Shown: positions 23,700 to 34,191, numbered from the stretch's first letter. The stretch: 64,000 nucleotides of DNA from Terriglobia bacterium (GCA_020073215.1 JAIQFO010000005.1:104638-168637), one strand, 5' to 3'. The notes: generated from the sequence alone by a model not told the origin. Translations and numbers: made by a program.

Positions 23700-24409
23700 G
23701 CGATCGCACGAGACGCGCTATCGCCGTCATCGGAGGCACCGGCCCGGCCGGTACCGGCCTCGCGCTGCGTTGGGCGCGTGCGGGAGAGACTGTCATCATC
23801 GGCTCACGCGACGCGGCCCGGGCAGAGCAAACGGCCGAAGCAATCCGTAAGCGGGCGGGCGCGAACGCTCAAGTTTCCGGGATGGACAATTCCGCAGCCT
23901 GCGCCGCCAGCGATCTGCTGGTGCTCACGGTTCCATTCGCGGGGCAGGCGGCGCTGTTGAAGCAGCTAAAGCCTGCGATTCGTTCCGGCAGCGTGTTGAT
24001 TGACGCCACCGTTCCGCTGGCTGCGAGCGTGGGCGGACGCGCCAGCCGCACCCTGGGCGTATGGCAAGGCTCGGCGGCGCAACAGACGGCGGAACTGGTT
24101 CCGAAGGGCGTTACCGTTGCGGCGGCATTCCAGAACGTGTCGGCCGAAGTGCTGAACGGCGACGACGACGTGGATTGCGACGTGATCGTGTGCAGCAACG
24201 ATCCGAATGCCACACAGGTTGCGATGGAACTCGCGGCGAAGATCGCCGGGGCGCGAGCGATCGATGGCGGGAAACTTGAGAACGCGCGCATCGTCGAGCA
24301 GATCACCGCGCTGCTGATCGGTCTCAACCTCCGCCACAAAGGCCACGGTGGAATACGAATTACGGGGTTGCCCGACAGCGCGTACAAGATGGGGCTGGTC
24401 ACAAAATAG
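23696..24409 (+). CDS. npdG: F420H2:NADP oxidoreductase NpdG
   Basis: The 237-residue protein has a Rossmann start AVIGGTGPAGTG (10-21), then GSRDAARAE for NADP phosphate recognition and VLTVPFAGQ. These fit the F420-dependent NADP reductase family, which exchanges hydride between NADPH and F420. It closes the operon, overlapping cofH by 4 bases, so the cell makes both the cofactor and a means to reduce it. The protein is cytoplasmic. No other F420-dependent enzyme is obvious in the window. Confidence 0.92.
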   Translation: MSDRTRRAIAVIGGTGPAGTGLALRWARAGETVIIGSRDAARAEQTAEAIRKRAGANAQVSGMDNSAACAASDLLVLTVPFAGQAALLKQLKPAIRSGSVLIDATVPLAASVGGRASRTLGVWQGSAAQQTAELVPKGVTVAAAFQNVSAEVLNGDDDVDCDVIVCSNDPNATQVAMELAAKIAGARAIDGGKLENARIVEQITALLIGLNLRHKGHGGIRITGLPDSAYKMGLVTK

Positions 24410-24508
24410 CCCGCTGGATGCTCTTTCGCGCCGAGCACGGGCCTACAAATTTTAGCGTAACGATCCGGGGCGCCACGACACTATTCATTTGGATAGCGGG
24501 ATGGAACT

Positions 24509-27247
24509 ATGGCGGCACCCATCTCTCCAACGGTCAAAGAAGTTCTTGACGAAGAGTTGCGGCAGGTCGAGACGTCGCGCAATCTGCGACTTGGGCACTA
24601 TAGCCGTGGCTCCGCGGGAGAGAGCCTGATCGGGCTGGCGTTCTCCGGCGGCGGAATCCGCAGCGCGACGTTTAACCTGGGAGTCCTGCAGGCGCTGGCG
24701 CGCTGGCGGTTGTTGCGCGCCTTCGACTATCTCTCGACCGTCTCGGGCGGCGGCTACATCGGCGGCTGGCTGATGGCGTGGATGCATCATCAGGGCATCG
24801 GAATCCAGCAGGTGGAAGAGAAGCTCTCGGCAGCGCCCGATTCTCCGCGCGAAGCGTCCGATCCTCCCGAAGTTCATTTCCTGCGCGACTACAGCAACTA
24901 CTTGACACCGCGAAAAGGACTGCTGGGCGCGGACTTCTGGGCCTTTGCCGCCAGCTATCTTCGGAACACGATCTTGAATCAGATCATTCTGCTGCTCGCG
25001 TTGCTGTCCTTGTTGTTGCTGCCGCGCAGCTTTGTGTACCTCCTCCATCTGCTGGAAAATACGGAGGATTCTCTTAACGGTAAATTCTCCGAAACGATCC
25101 AGGCGTATATGGTGTCCCAATACTTTGCCCTGGGGTTGGGTCTCGCTCTCGCGTTCCTGGCGGTCGTTTTCATCGGGATGAATCTCATCTCGGTCGATCC
25201 GGGAAGAAAGCGAAGAGACTGCTGGTTCACGTACCAATGGGCCGTGCAGTCCTTGATCGTCGCGCCGCTGTTTCTGGCCGCCGCTCTTTTTACCTACGGG
25301 CTCGGCTGGTTCCTCACCGAGTGGCAGATCGTGGAACATCCGCTGTACCGCGCGCCCTTATTAGGATTTGCCATGTACTTCGGACTCTGGGCCGGCGCTC
25401 TGACGGTGCGCTCGATCGTCCGGGCCTCGATCAAAACTACTGGAAACGGAGGGCCCAAAGCGTGGCGCCTGCTGGCGACCGCTGCTGTGACCGGTGCGAT
25501 CGGCGGTTATCTCTTCGTGCCCTTCGCCCGGGTCCTCATTCCTGCAGGCGCCGCATCGGGAATTGCGTTCACGAAGTGGCATGTTATGACTTTCGGTACC
25601 CCAGTTACGGTTGGCATGATGTTGGCTGCGGGTGTGTTGCACATTGGACTGCTGGGGCGCAGTATGATCGACGCACACCGCGAATGGTGGGGCCGGCTCG
25701 GAGGCTGGCTGATGATCTACGCCTTCGGCTGGTTTTTTCTGTTTCTGATCGCGGTCTACTTTCCCGCTGGCCTGGGACAATTCTTGGGTTGGGAGCAACT
25801 CCGCCACCCCACCCATCCCCTGACATTCACTGGCGTCTTAATATGGATCGCCTCAACCGCTTACGGGGTTGCCTTCGGCAAGAGTGATACAAGCGGCAAG
25901 CTGATCTCGGAAGCGTCTTACCGCGAGAAGGTGCTGCACTATCTCGCAAGACTATCTCCGTACGCCTTCATTCTGGGTTTACTCCTGGGACTTTCGCTGC
26001 TGGCGGCGAAGATTTCCAACTGGATCACTGGAATCGCATGGCCCACGCTGGCGCTGCCCAGCGACCTGTATTTTCACTGGGGAGTACCGGTAACGTGTGT
26101 TCTATTGTTCGCCGCTGCCGTGGTTTTTTCCTGGCGCGTGAATATCAACGAATTCTCCATCCACTATCTGTACCGCAACCGGCTCGTACGCTGTTACCTG
26201 GGCGCCTCGGTGGCCGGACGCAACGCCCAGCCGTTCACGGGATTTTCCGATGCGGATAATTTTCCGCTGTCAAGTTTGCATATCCCCGAGGAGTCGAAGG
26301 ATCCAAAAGATGCACGTCCAATTCCTATCGTGAATACCAGCCTGAATGTCGTGCGCGGCAAGGAGTTGGCATTGCAGACACGCAAGGCGCGATCCTTCGC
26401 GTTCACGCCACTCTACGGAGGGTTTACGCGCCAGACACCTGGAACGAAGGCGTGGGAATCCTTCTTCGGCCCGACGAAAAAGGCGGGAAGCCTGCTCCCC
26501 GGGTACAAAGATGGCATTACGTTTGGGACCAGCATCGCGATTTCTGGCGCTGCTGCCAGCCCCAACATGGGCTCGTATTCGGAACCTCCGCTGGCTTTTC
26601 TGATGACCCTGTTCGACGTGCGACTGGGCTGGTGGATTGGCAATCCCGCAGGCAAACGATGGCCGCACGGAAGTCCCCGAGTTGGCTTCTATTGGCTCCT
26701 CCGTGAGTTACTGGGCGCGACCAACGATGACAGCGACTATGTCTACCTTTCCGACGGCGGACATTTCGAGAACCTCGCGCTGTACGAACTGGTACGCCGC
26801 CGGTGCAAATTGATTGTGGCCTGTGACGCGTCCTGCGATCCGGCTCGCGGATTCGGGGATTTGCACAATGCCATGGAGCGCTGCCGTACCGATCTCGGAG
26901 TTGAAATCGTATTCGAGGACCTCGGTCCGCTGCGGCCTCAGAAAGACTCCGCTGACGAGAGTATCTTACGTTCGAAAGCTCACTTTGTAACCGGAACGAT
27001 TCGCTATAATCCTGCCTCCGCCCAAGAAGACGGCGCCATCATTTACATCAAGCCCGCCCTGGTCGACGGTGATCCCGATGACGTCCTCGCCTACGCCGGA
27101 ATTAACAAGAGTTTCCCGAATGACACTACGGCCAACCAATGGTTTGACGAAACGCACTTTGAGAATTACCGCGCGCTAGGTCAAGCCGCCGGAGCATCGG
27201 CCGCGGAAACGATTGAGGCTGGCATCCGGCGCGTCCTGACCCACTAA
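24509..27247 (+). CDS. Membrane patatin-like phospholipase
   Basis: Near the N-terminus, LAFSGGGIRS (43-52) is the oxyanion-hole motif and STVSGGG has the likely nucleophile Ser79. The catalytic Asp lies far downstream in LSDGGHFEN (Asp749). Between them, roughly residues 135-560 hold about ten hydrophobic segments, so the lipase halves flank a membrane domain. The nucleophile elbow reads V-S-G-G-G where classic patatins have GxSxG, a known variation in large bacterial members. It probably acts on membrane lipids at the inner membrane. Length is 912 residues. It begins 99 bases after the F420 operon and may be separate. Confidence 0.88.
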   Translation: MAAPISPTVKEVLDEELRQVETSRNLRLGHYSRGSAGESLIGLAFSGGGIRSATFNLGVLQALARWRLLRAFDYLSTVSGGGYIGGWLMAWMHHQGIGIQQVEEKLSAAPDSPREASDPPEVHFLRDYSNYLTPRKGLLGADFWAFAASYLRNTILNQIILLLALLSLLLLPRSFVYLLHLLENTEDSLNGKFSETIQAYMVSQYFALGLGLALAFLAVVFIGMNLISVDPGRKRRDCWFTYQWAVQSLIVAPLFLAAALFTYGLGWFLTEWQIVEHPLYRAPLLGFAMYFGLWAGALTVRSIVRASIKTTGNGGPKAWRLLATAAVTGAIGGYLFVPFARVLIPAGAASGIAFTKWHVMTFGTPVTVGMMLAAGVLHIGLLGRSMIDAHREWWGRLGGWLMIYAFGWFFLFLIAVYFPAGLGQFLGWEQLRHPTHPLTFTGVLIWIASTAYGVAFGKSDTSGKLISEASYREKVLHYLARLSPYAFILGLLLGLSLLAAKISNWITGIAWPTLALPSDLYFHWGVPVTCVLLFAAAVVFSWRVNINEFSIHYLYRNRLVRCYLGASVAGRNAQPFTGFSDADNFPLSSLHIPEESKDPKDARPIPIVNTSLNVVRGKELALQTRKARSFAFTPLYGGFTRQTPGTKAWESFFGPTKKAGSLLPGYKDGITFGTSIAISGAAASPNMGSYSEPPLAFLMTLFDVRLGWWIGNPAGKRWPHGSPRVGFYWLLRELLGATNDDSDYVYLSDGGHFENLALYELVRRRCKLIVACDASCDPARGFGDLHNAMERCRTDLGVEIVFEDLGPLRPQKDSADESILRSKAHFVTGTIRYNPASAQEDGAIIYIKPALVDGDPDDVLAYAGINKSFPNDTTANQWFDETHFENYRALGQAAGASAAETIEAGIRRVLTH

Positions 27248-27327
27248 CAACTTGTTGTGCAAGCGCCCTCAGAGCAAGCGCCCACAACCCGCATTCCTCG
27301 AGACGTGGAAGCGGCTCCCACCCCTGC

Positions 27328-29640
27328 CTATCGCGCCGCCCCCTCCAACTCCTGCGCCGCCGACTCGATCAGCGCCGACTCGTCCTCCAGCGCCTTCGAG
27401 ACGCGCACGATCTCCTGCTCCGCTTCCGCATACCTTTTCTGTTCAATCCCCTCACGCACTCCCGGGACCGTTTTCACTCCATAGCCCGTGTAAACGCCCG
27501 GAGCGTAGAGCAAATGCTCGTACCAGGAACGCCGCGGCAATCCATCAGCATTCGTCAACCGGCGTTCGCTCTCGATCAAATCTCGGTTCAGGGCGCCAAA
27601 CTTGGCCGCAACCGCGTCTTCGTCCAAACTTGACTGCTTCAGCGACAACGCCTGCTGGTAGTGCTTGGCGCTGCGAGTAAGAGAGTCGACCGCATTCTGC
27701 ATTGGCGCGAAGTTCAGGTGCGGAGGAACCTCTTCCCGCGCCGGCGCCACCGTGGGACGCCTGGGATCAAACGTCGCCTTGAACACTCCTTCATCTAATT
27801 CCCGGTTGCGCTCGCGAATCTCCTCCTGCTTGTCGGCGAGCAACTTCTGCAAATTCTTGGTATACATCTCGGCCGTGTCGGCAAGATTCACGAAGTCGAA
27901 CGGCAACACTTCGGCGTCCGCCAGCCGCATTACCGAGGTTCCCACGGTTTGCGCCAGCGCTCGCCCATAGACGAAATCCTTGTCGGAGAAATGCGTGTAC
28001 CAATAAAAGTCGTCGTAAACGGAGTGATAGATTCCTCCTTCGTCCTCGCCTTCGTATCCCAGATCGAGGCTGGCGATGCCCAGGTGGTCGAGAAACGCGG
28101 TGTAGTCGGTTCCCGAGCCCAGTGCGTCGATGCGCAGATCGGTCCGCTGCCGCAATTCCTTCCGCAATTCGTTCCGCGATTCCTTGGGATCGTCCTCGGA
28201 TTTTGCTTTCGCGATCTTGCTCAACTGAGCCCGCTGCCACACCGTCATCTGGGTTTCCGGATCCTCGATGTCGCGCGCAACTCCATTAATGAACTGCTCC
28301 AAGCTGTGCGATCCGCCCATACTCAGAACCCCGCGGCCGTTGCCGTCGGTGTTGATGTAGACAGCGGCATGTTGCCGCAACTCATCGGCATGGGTTTCCG
28401 CCCATTCGGTTGAGCCCAGCAGCATGGGCTCTTCGCCATCCCACGCGGTGTAAATGATGGTGCGCCGCGGCTTCCAGCCCTGCTTCAGCAATAGACCCAG
28501 CGCGCGCGCCTCTTCCAGCAGAGAAACCTGTCCCGAGATGGGATCCTCGGCTCCATTCACCCACGCGTCATGATGGTTGCCGCGGATGATCCACTCGTCC
28601 GGCGCCACGCTCCCCGGAATTTTCGCGATCACGTCGTAGACCGGCTTGATGTCCCAATTGAATGCAACCTGCAAATGAACCTGCGCCGGCCCCGGGCCCA
28701 CGTGATAGGGAATCGGAAGCGAGCCGCGCCATTCCTCCGGAGCCATCGGCCCCGCCAGTGCCTCCAGCAAAGGCCGTGCGTCACCGTAAGAAATCGGCAG
28801 CACCGGAATTTTCGTGATGCTCTTCGCCTCCTTCAACGGCAGGCGCTTGGCATCGGGGGTCGCGCCGATCCCGGGTGTAAGCGGGTCGCCCGGGCTGGCG
28901 GAAGCAAAATCCATGACGCTGCCGCGCTGCACTCCCTCCGCGGGGCGCATCGGCCCCGCCGGAAACACATTGTCGCGAGTGTAGCCATCGTCCTGCGGTT
29001 CCGAGTAGATGAGGCAGCCAATGGCTCCGTGCTCGGCGGCGACTTTCGGCTTCACGCCGCGCCAGGAGTGCAGGTACTTCGCAATCACAATCGCGCCTTT
29101 GACCGAAATGCCCAGCCGGTTGAGCTTTTCGTAGTCTTCGGGCAAGCCGTAGTTCACAAACACCAGCGGAGCGGTGACATCGCCGTCAATCGAGTAGACG
29201 TTATAGGTGGGCAACTGTTCCGACTTCTGATTCGAGGTTGGGTCCACGGCCAGCGCAGGCTCTTCCAGTTTGGCCGTGAACTTCGTAGGCGCAAGCATCT
29301 CGAGCAGCCGAACCTTGGGCGTGGGAAATAGAACGTCGAACCTTTCGATGTGCGCGTCCAATCCCCATTCTTTGAAGTGAGCGAGAATCCACTCGGCGTT
29401 GTCTTTATCGTAGGGCGAACCCACATGATGCGGCCGTGCGCTCAAGTGCTGCATGTATTCCCTCAGGTTGGCGGGGTCGGGGATGGCGCGAAACTTCGTC
29501 TCCCACTCGCGCTCGGTTTGACTGGCGCGTGGCGAGTAACCCACCAGCGCAGTCTGATTTGTTCCGGCTTGATCGGCGCCGAACGACACAGATGGGACCA
29601 CCAGGGTAAAGATCAGCACAATCGCAGCGAAGGGTTGCAT
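27328..29640 (-). CDS. Secreted M28 family metallopeptidase (glutamate carboxypeptidase II-like)
   Basis: A signal peptide covers residues 1-22 (cleavage near SFGA). A PA-type insert spans about 140-330. The zinc site is visible: His357 and Asp358 in GNHHDAW, Asp366, the Glu403-Glu404 pair in DGEEP, Asp432 in NTDGNG, and a C-terminal YHSVYDD His. This layout and the 770-residue length match the folate hydrolase/NAALADase branch of M28, which removes C-terminal residues from peptides outside the cytoplasm. A C-terminal helical dimerisation region contains many Glu and Arg. It is convergent with the patatin-like gene. Confidence 0.93.
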   Translation of the reverse strand: MQPFAAIVLIFTLVVPSVSFGADQAGTNQTALVGYSPRASQTEREWETKFRAIPDPANLREYMQHLSARPHHVGSPYDKDNAEWILAHFKEWGLDAHIERFDVLFPTPKVRLLEMLAPTKFTAKLEEPALAVDPTSNQKSEQLPTYNVYSIDGDVTAPLVFVNYGLPEDYEKLNRLGISVKGAIVIAKYLHSWRGVKPKVAAEHGAIGCLIYSEPQDDGYTRDNVFPAGPMRPAEGVQRGSVMDFASASPGDPLTPGIGATPDAKRLPLKEAKSITKIPVLPISYGDARPLLEALAGPMAPEEWRGSLPIPYHVGPGPAQVHLQVAFNWDIKPVYDVIAKIPGSVAPDEWIIRGNHHDAWVNGAEDPISGQVSLLEEARALGLLLKQGWKPRRTIIYTAWDGEEPMLLGSTEWAETHADELRQHAAVYINTDGNGRGVLSMGGSHSLEQFINGVARDIEDPETQMTVWQRAQLSKIAKAKSEDDPKESRNELRKELRQRTDLRIDALGSGTDYTAFLDHLGIASLDLGYEGEDEGGIYHSVYDDFYWYTHFSDKDFVYGRALAQTVGTSVMRLADAEVLPFDFVNLADTAEMYTKNLQKLLADKQEEIRERNRELDEGVFKATFDPRRPTVAPAREEVPPHLNFAPMQNAVDSLTRSAKHYQQALSLKQSSLDEDAVAAKFGALNRDLIESERRLTNADGLPRRSWYEHLLYAPGVYTGYGVKTVPGVREGIEQKRYAEAEQEIVRVSKALEDESALIESAAQELEGAAR

Positions 29641-29698
29641 GCGGCTCCTTTTGTTAGAGGGGTGCCATTATAGCTGCACGTCGGTAGTGGCTGGGTCT

Positions 29699-32600
29699 TT
29701 AATGGTTCCGTCCCGCCAACGCAACCTCGTTGAGCCCGTGCTCTGGCCCAACCTCAGGTTTTCGTCCACTAGGCCGCCTCCGGAACCGTGCCTGCAGCTT
29801 GTCGAGGTATACGTAGTACACCGGCGTGATGTAGAGGGTTACGACTTGCGAAAAGACCAGACCGCCGACGACCGCCAAGCCCAAGCCGCGCCGCGAGTCC
29901 GCGCCCGTACCAAAGCCAATCGCGATGGGCAGAGTTCCCATCAGGGCCGACATGGTAGTCATCATGATGGGACGGAATCGGACGAGCGCCCCCTCATGAA
30001 TGGACTCTTCCGGGCTCTTTCCTTCTGTGCGCTCTGCAACCAGGGCGAAGTCAATCATCATGATGGCATTCTTCTTGACGATGCCGATCAGCATGATAAT
30101 TCCCACGAACGAGTAGAGGTTCAGCTCCTGGTGGAAGAGGTGAAGAGTCAGGAGCGCGCCAACGCCCGCGGAAGGTAACCCGGAAAGAATGGTCAAGGGA
30201 TGAATAAAGCTCTCATACAGAATTCCAAGAATGATGTAGATCACCAGAATCGCTGCCAGCAACAACAGTCCCATGCCGGTGAATGAGTTTTGGAAAGCCT
30301 GCGCTGTGCCCTGGAACGTGCCTTGGATGTCCGCGGGAAGCACTCGCAGGGCCTCGCGATCGACTAGTTTGGTGGCGTCGCCCAGAGCGGTTCCAGGCTT
30401 GAGGTTGAAGCTGATGGTTGCGGCCGGCAACTGGCCCAGGTGATTCACCATCAGGGGACCCACGGAAGGCACCAGCTTCGCGACGGTATCGAGCGAAATC
30501 AGTTTGCCTGCGCTGGAGCGGACATATAGAAAGGAAAGCTTGTCGGGATTGTTCTGAAATTCAGGCAACAACTCCACGATGACGTAGTACTCATTGTTGG
30601 GCGTGTATATGGTGCTGATCTGGCGGGTGCCATACGCGGAATAGAGGGCATCGGAGACCTGAGCCGGCGTCAATCCAAGCGCGGAAGCTTTATCGTGATC
30701 GACTTCCACGGTCAGCTGCGGGTTCTTTACCTGCAGATCGCTGGTAACATCCTGCAATTGCGGAAGTGCGCGCAGAGCGCTCTCCAGCTTCGGCGCATCC
30801 GCGTAGAGCTCTGTCGTGTCGGGCGATTGCAGCGTGTACTGATATTGCGACTTGGTCAGGGTTCCGCCAATGCGGATGGTCGGCGGAATCTGCATGAACA
30901 CATTCAGGCCGGGAATTTGCGATACCTTCGGACGAAGTTCCTGAATCACCTCGGTCGCGCTCATGTGATTGGCGCGATCTTTCTTGTCTTTCAAGCGAAA
31001 GAAGATGCGGCCCTGATTGGTGGGACTCCCGACGGCAGACATGGTGTTCATGACGCTGGGATCGGAGCGCACAACATCGGTCACCTTCTGCTGCAACTGC
31101 ATCATGTCCTGAAAAGCAATCCCCTGCTGCGCTTCGGTAAACGCGAAGACCAGGCCTTGATCTTCATCCGGGATGAACCCGGTTTTCGAGATCGTGTACA
31201 GATAAAATGTCAGCCCGATCACCACGAACGACACCATCAAGGTTGCGAACTTGTGCCGCAGGACGGCCTTCAGGCTGCGGTTGTAACCGCGCAACCAGCC
31301 ATCGAAGACGCGCTCGCTGAAATTGAAAAGCCGTCCGTGGCTGGAACGCTCCTGGTGACGGAGGAAGCGGCTGCAGAGCATCGGAGTCAGGGTCAGCGAC
31401 ACGAATCCCGAAACCAGGATCGCGACGCCGATGGTCACTGCAAATTCATGCAGCAAACGCCCTACGATCCCACCCATGAACAGCAGCGGAATGAAGACGG
31501 CGGCGAGCGACAAGGTCATCGACAGAATTGTGAAACCAATCTCGCTGGCGCCATCCATCGCTGCCTGGAGCGGACGTTTACCTTCCTCCATGTGGCGGAC
31601 GATGTTCTCCAGCATGACGATGGCGTCGTCCACCACGAATCCAACCGACAAGGTGAGCGCCATCAACGAGAGATTGTCGAGGCTGTAGCCCAGCAGGTAC
31701 ATCGCCGAAAACGTGCCGATGATGGACATGGGCAAAGCGAGCGACGGGATGATCGTGGCGGAAACGTTGCGCAGGAAGATAAAGATCACCATGATGACCA
31801 GGGCAATGGTCAGCAGCAGGGTGAACTTCACATCGTTGACCGACGCACGAATCGAAACCGAGCGGTCATAAAGGATGTCGGTCTGGACCGCGGCAGGGAT
31901 ATGCTCCTGCAATCTGGGCAACAGCTTTCTGATTTTGTCCACGACCGCGACCGTGTTGGTTCCCGGCTGCTTTTGAATCGCCAGCACGATGGCGCGAACC
32001 CCGTTGAACCAGCTCGCCGTCTTGTCATTCAACACGCTGTCGGTGACCCGGCCGAGCTCGTTCAGGCGAACCGGAGAACCATTCCGATAGGCCACCACCA
32101 TAGGCCCGAATTGCTGAGCGTTCATCCGCTGCCCGTTCGAGAGGATCGTGTACGTGTGGTTCTGTCCGTAAAGCGTGCCCGTGGGAAGATTGGTGTTTCC
32201 CGATTGCAGGGCGGCACTGACTTCGTCGATCCCGATCTGGCGTGCAGCCAGGGCGCTGGGATCGAGTTGCGCGCGCATGGCATATTTCTGCGATCCGTAC
32301 ACCTGCACCTGGGCCACGCCGGGCACCATCGAGATGTTCTGCGCAATGGTAGTCTGCGCCGCCTCATCGACGTCAGACAGCTTCATGGTCGGCGAACTCA
32401 ACGCCAGGTAAATGATGGGCGAATCGGCGGGATTGACTTTCTGGAAAGTCGGGGGCGTGGGCATCTGCGGAGGCAGTTGGCCCCCAGCTGCAGTAATCGC
32501 TGCTTGGACGTCCAAGGCCGCGCCATCGAGGCTCCGGCTGAGATTGAACTGGATGGTGATGCCAGTCTGCCCAAGAGAATTCGTGGACGTCATCGAATCG

Positions 32601-32830
32601 ATGCCGGCGATTGTCGAAAATTGCTTCTCCAGCGGCGTGGCGACGGAAGACGCCATCGTGTCAGGACTGGCGCCGGGAAGAGAGGCGCTGACTAATATCG
32701 TGGGGAAGTCGACGTTCGGCAGGTCGCTGACGGGCAGCAGTTGATACGCGAAAATGCCAAAGATCAGAATCGCTGCCATGATCAACGTGGTCATGATCGG
32801 GCGATGGATGCAGAGCGCGGAGAGATTCAC
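29699..32830 (-). CDS. RND efflux pump inner-membrane transporter (AcrB/MdtB-like)
   Basis: The 1043-residue protein follows the RND plan: a first helix at 12-30, a porter domain, a block of six helices near 335-540 including GFVVDDAIVMLENIVRHMEEG, a second porter domain, and a final block of five helices ending near 1010. The conserved VDDAIVMLEN motif holds the proton-relay Asp pair. It exports substrates with a periplasmic adaptor and an outer-membrane channel. The adaptor gene overlaps it by 4 bases; no TolC-like gene is nearby. A 666-codon frame on the opposite strand is a shadow. Confidence 0.95.
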   Translation of the reverse strand: MNLSALCIHRPIMTTLIMAAILIFGIFAYQLLPVSDLPNVDFPTILVSASLPGASPDTMASSVATPLEKQFSTIAGIDSMTSTNSLGQTGITIQFNLSRSLDGAALDVQAAITAAGGQLPPQMPTPPTFQKVNPADSPIIYLALSSPTMKLSDVDEAAQTTIAQNISMVPGVAQVQVYGSQKYAMRAQLDPSALAARQIGIDEVSAALQSGNTNLPTGTLYGQNHTYTILSNGQRMNAQQFGPMVVAYRNGSPVRLNELGRVTDSVLNDKTASWFNGVRAIVLAIQKQPGTNTVAVVDKIRKLLPRLQEHIPAAVQTDILYDRSVSIRASVNDVKFTLLLTIALVIMVIFIFLRNVSATIIPSLALPMSIIGTFSAMYLLGYSLDNLSLMALTLSVGFVVDDAIVMLENIVRHMEEGKRPLQAAMDGASEIGFTILSMTLSLAAVFIPLLFMGGIVGRLLHEFAVTIGVAILVSGFVSLTLTPMLCSRFLRHQERSSHGRLFNFSERVFDGWLRGYNRSLKAVLRHKFATLMVSFVVIGLTFYLYTISKTGFIPDEDQGLVFAFTEAQQGIAFQDMMQLQQKVTDVVRSDPSVMNTMSAVGSPTNQGRIFFRLKDKKDRANHMSATEVIQELRPKVSQIPGLNVFMQIPPTIRIGGTLTKSQYQYTLQSPDTTELYADAPKLESALRALPQLQDVTSDLQVKNPQLTVEVDHDKASALGLTPAQVSDALYSAYGTRQISTIYTPNNEYYVIVELLPEFQNNPDKLSFLYVRSSAGKLISLDTVAKLVPSVGPLMVNHLGQLPAATISFNLKPGTALGDATKLVDREALRVLPADIQGTFQGTAQAFQNSFTGMGLLLLAAILVIYIILGILYESFIHPLTILSGLPSAGVGALLTLHLFHQELNLYSFVGIIMLIGIVKKNAIMMIDFALVAERTEGKSPEESIHEGALVRFRPIMMTTMSALMGTLPIAIGFGTGADSRRGLGLAVVGGLVFSQVVTLYITPVYYVYLDKLQARFRRRPSGRKPEVGPEHGLNEVALAGRNH

Positions 32831-34020
32831 AGTCCGCCTCCGGCAGGCCCGGCGGGAGCAGCCGTACTCGTCTGAGGTCCGGGCAGAGGCAAATCGCCTT
32901 GCACCATCACCTTTGCGTTCGGGGCCACGCGCAACTGGCCGTTCACAATCACACGCTCACCCGGCTTCAAGCCATCCGCGATCAGCGTCAGATTCTGATA
33001 CGTCCCGGCCGTCTTCACGGGGCGCGATTGAGCCGTGGAATCCGCTCTGACGACATACACGTATTCGCCTTGTTGCCCGGTTTGAATCGCCTTGGTCGGG
33101 ACGACAACAGCATTCTTCTGCGTCGAGAGCACCAGCGCAACATCGACAAACTCTCCCGGCCACAAACGCCGGTCCCGGTTCTGAAACGTGCCTTTCAGCT
33201 TGAACATGCCGGTCGTGGTGTCCACTCCGTTGTCGATGAACGTCAACCGGCCCTCTGCCGGCGTGCCCGCTTGTCCCTTGGGAAAAGCGAGAACTTTAAG
33301 TTGCCCGGAGGAGAAGCGGTGGCGCACTCGATCCAGGTTTGCTTCCGGCACGGAAAAGGTGACGTAGATGGGAGTGACCTGGTTCAACTGCACCAGGTAC
33401 GGCGTATCGTTCGCCTTCACCAGATTGCCTAGATTGATCATCAAGGTTCCGGCGCGCGCGTTGATGGGAGCCGCGATTTCCGTGTACTGCAGTTGCACGC
33501 GGGCGGCGTCGACCGCGGCCTTGTCCGCCTCCACCGCGGACCCATCGGCCTTGGACTGGGCACGCAGCTGTTCAGCCTGTTCGTGAGAGACAATGCCTTG
33601 TTTCTCCAAGCCGGAGTACCGCTCGGCCTGGATCCGCGAATTCTCCGCCTGGGCTTGATCGTGCTTCATCTGGCCAATGGCTTTTTCAAGATCCGCCTGG
33701 AAGGGCCGTTTATCCAGCTGAAACAGCGGCTGGCCTTCGCGCACATCCTCTCCTTCTTTGAAGAAGATCTTCTGGATTTGCCCATTGACTTGAGACCTGA
33801 TCTGCACCGTCTGGTAGGCTTCCACGTTGCCGATAGCCTGGAGTTGAACCGGGATGTCACGTTGCTCGACGCTGGCCACTACCACTGGCGCGGGTGGACG
33901 CCCTCCGGAACTGCCTGCCCCCTGAACTTGCTCTTTGTTTCCGCACCCGGATAGGACGAGAACAGCAATCAAAAGAAAGAATAAAATCGACGAGCACGGC
34001 CGCTCGGCGGCGTATTTCAT
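32827..34020 (-). CDS. RND efflux adaptor (membrane fusion lipoprotein, MdtA-like)
   Basis: The start carries a lipoprotein signal with lipobox LSGC (Cys26). Then come a beta-barrel/lipoyl region with GNVEAYQTVQIRSQVNG and an alpha-hairpin of about 60 residues (near 110-175), then the remaining barrel with PTKAIQTGQQGEYVYVV. These are the HlyD/MdtA adaptor features. It links the inner-membrane pump to an outer-membrane channel and sits in the periplasm. It overlaps the transporter gene by 4 bases (ATGA). No dedicated regulator is adjacent; hemE diverges from it. Confidence 0.94.
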   Translation of the reverse strand: MKYAAERPCSSILFFLLIAVLVLSGCGNKEQVQGAGSSGGRPPAPVVVASVEQRDIPVQLQAIGNVEAYQTVQIRSQVNGQIQKIFFKEGEDVREGQPLFQLDKRPFQADLEKAIGQMKHDQAQAENSRIQAERYSGLEKQGIVSHEQAEQLRAQSKADGSAVEADKAAVDAARVQLQYTEIAAPINARAGTLMINLGNLVKANDTPYLVQLNQVTPIYVTFSVPEANLDRVRHRFSSGQLKVLAFPKGQAGTPAEGRLTFIDNGVDTTTGMFKLKGTFQNRDRRLWPGEFVDVALVLSTQKNAVVVPTKAIQTGQQGEYVYVVRADSTAQSRPVKTAGTYQNLTLIADGLKPGERVIVNGQLRVAPNAKVMVQGDLPLPGPQTSTAAPAGPAGGGL

Positions 34021-34191
34021 GACGGTAGCTCCTGCACGGGCGAGACACCCATTATTCTATATCGACGGGCTAGATTGGCTTTGGTGAGTTGACTAATTTC
34101 GCTGCGATCGGCCAGTTCCGCCAGCGCAGATCGAGACACTCCGGTTCGACTCGGCCACAGCACGCACCGAAGATGCTAAATTAGAAGATTC

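Noticed and set aside
30695..32695. 666-codon plus-strand frame
   Set aside because: It is antisense to the RND transporter gene, which has clear family motifs.
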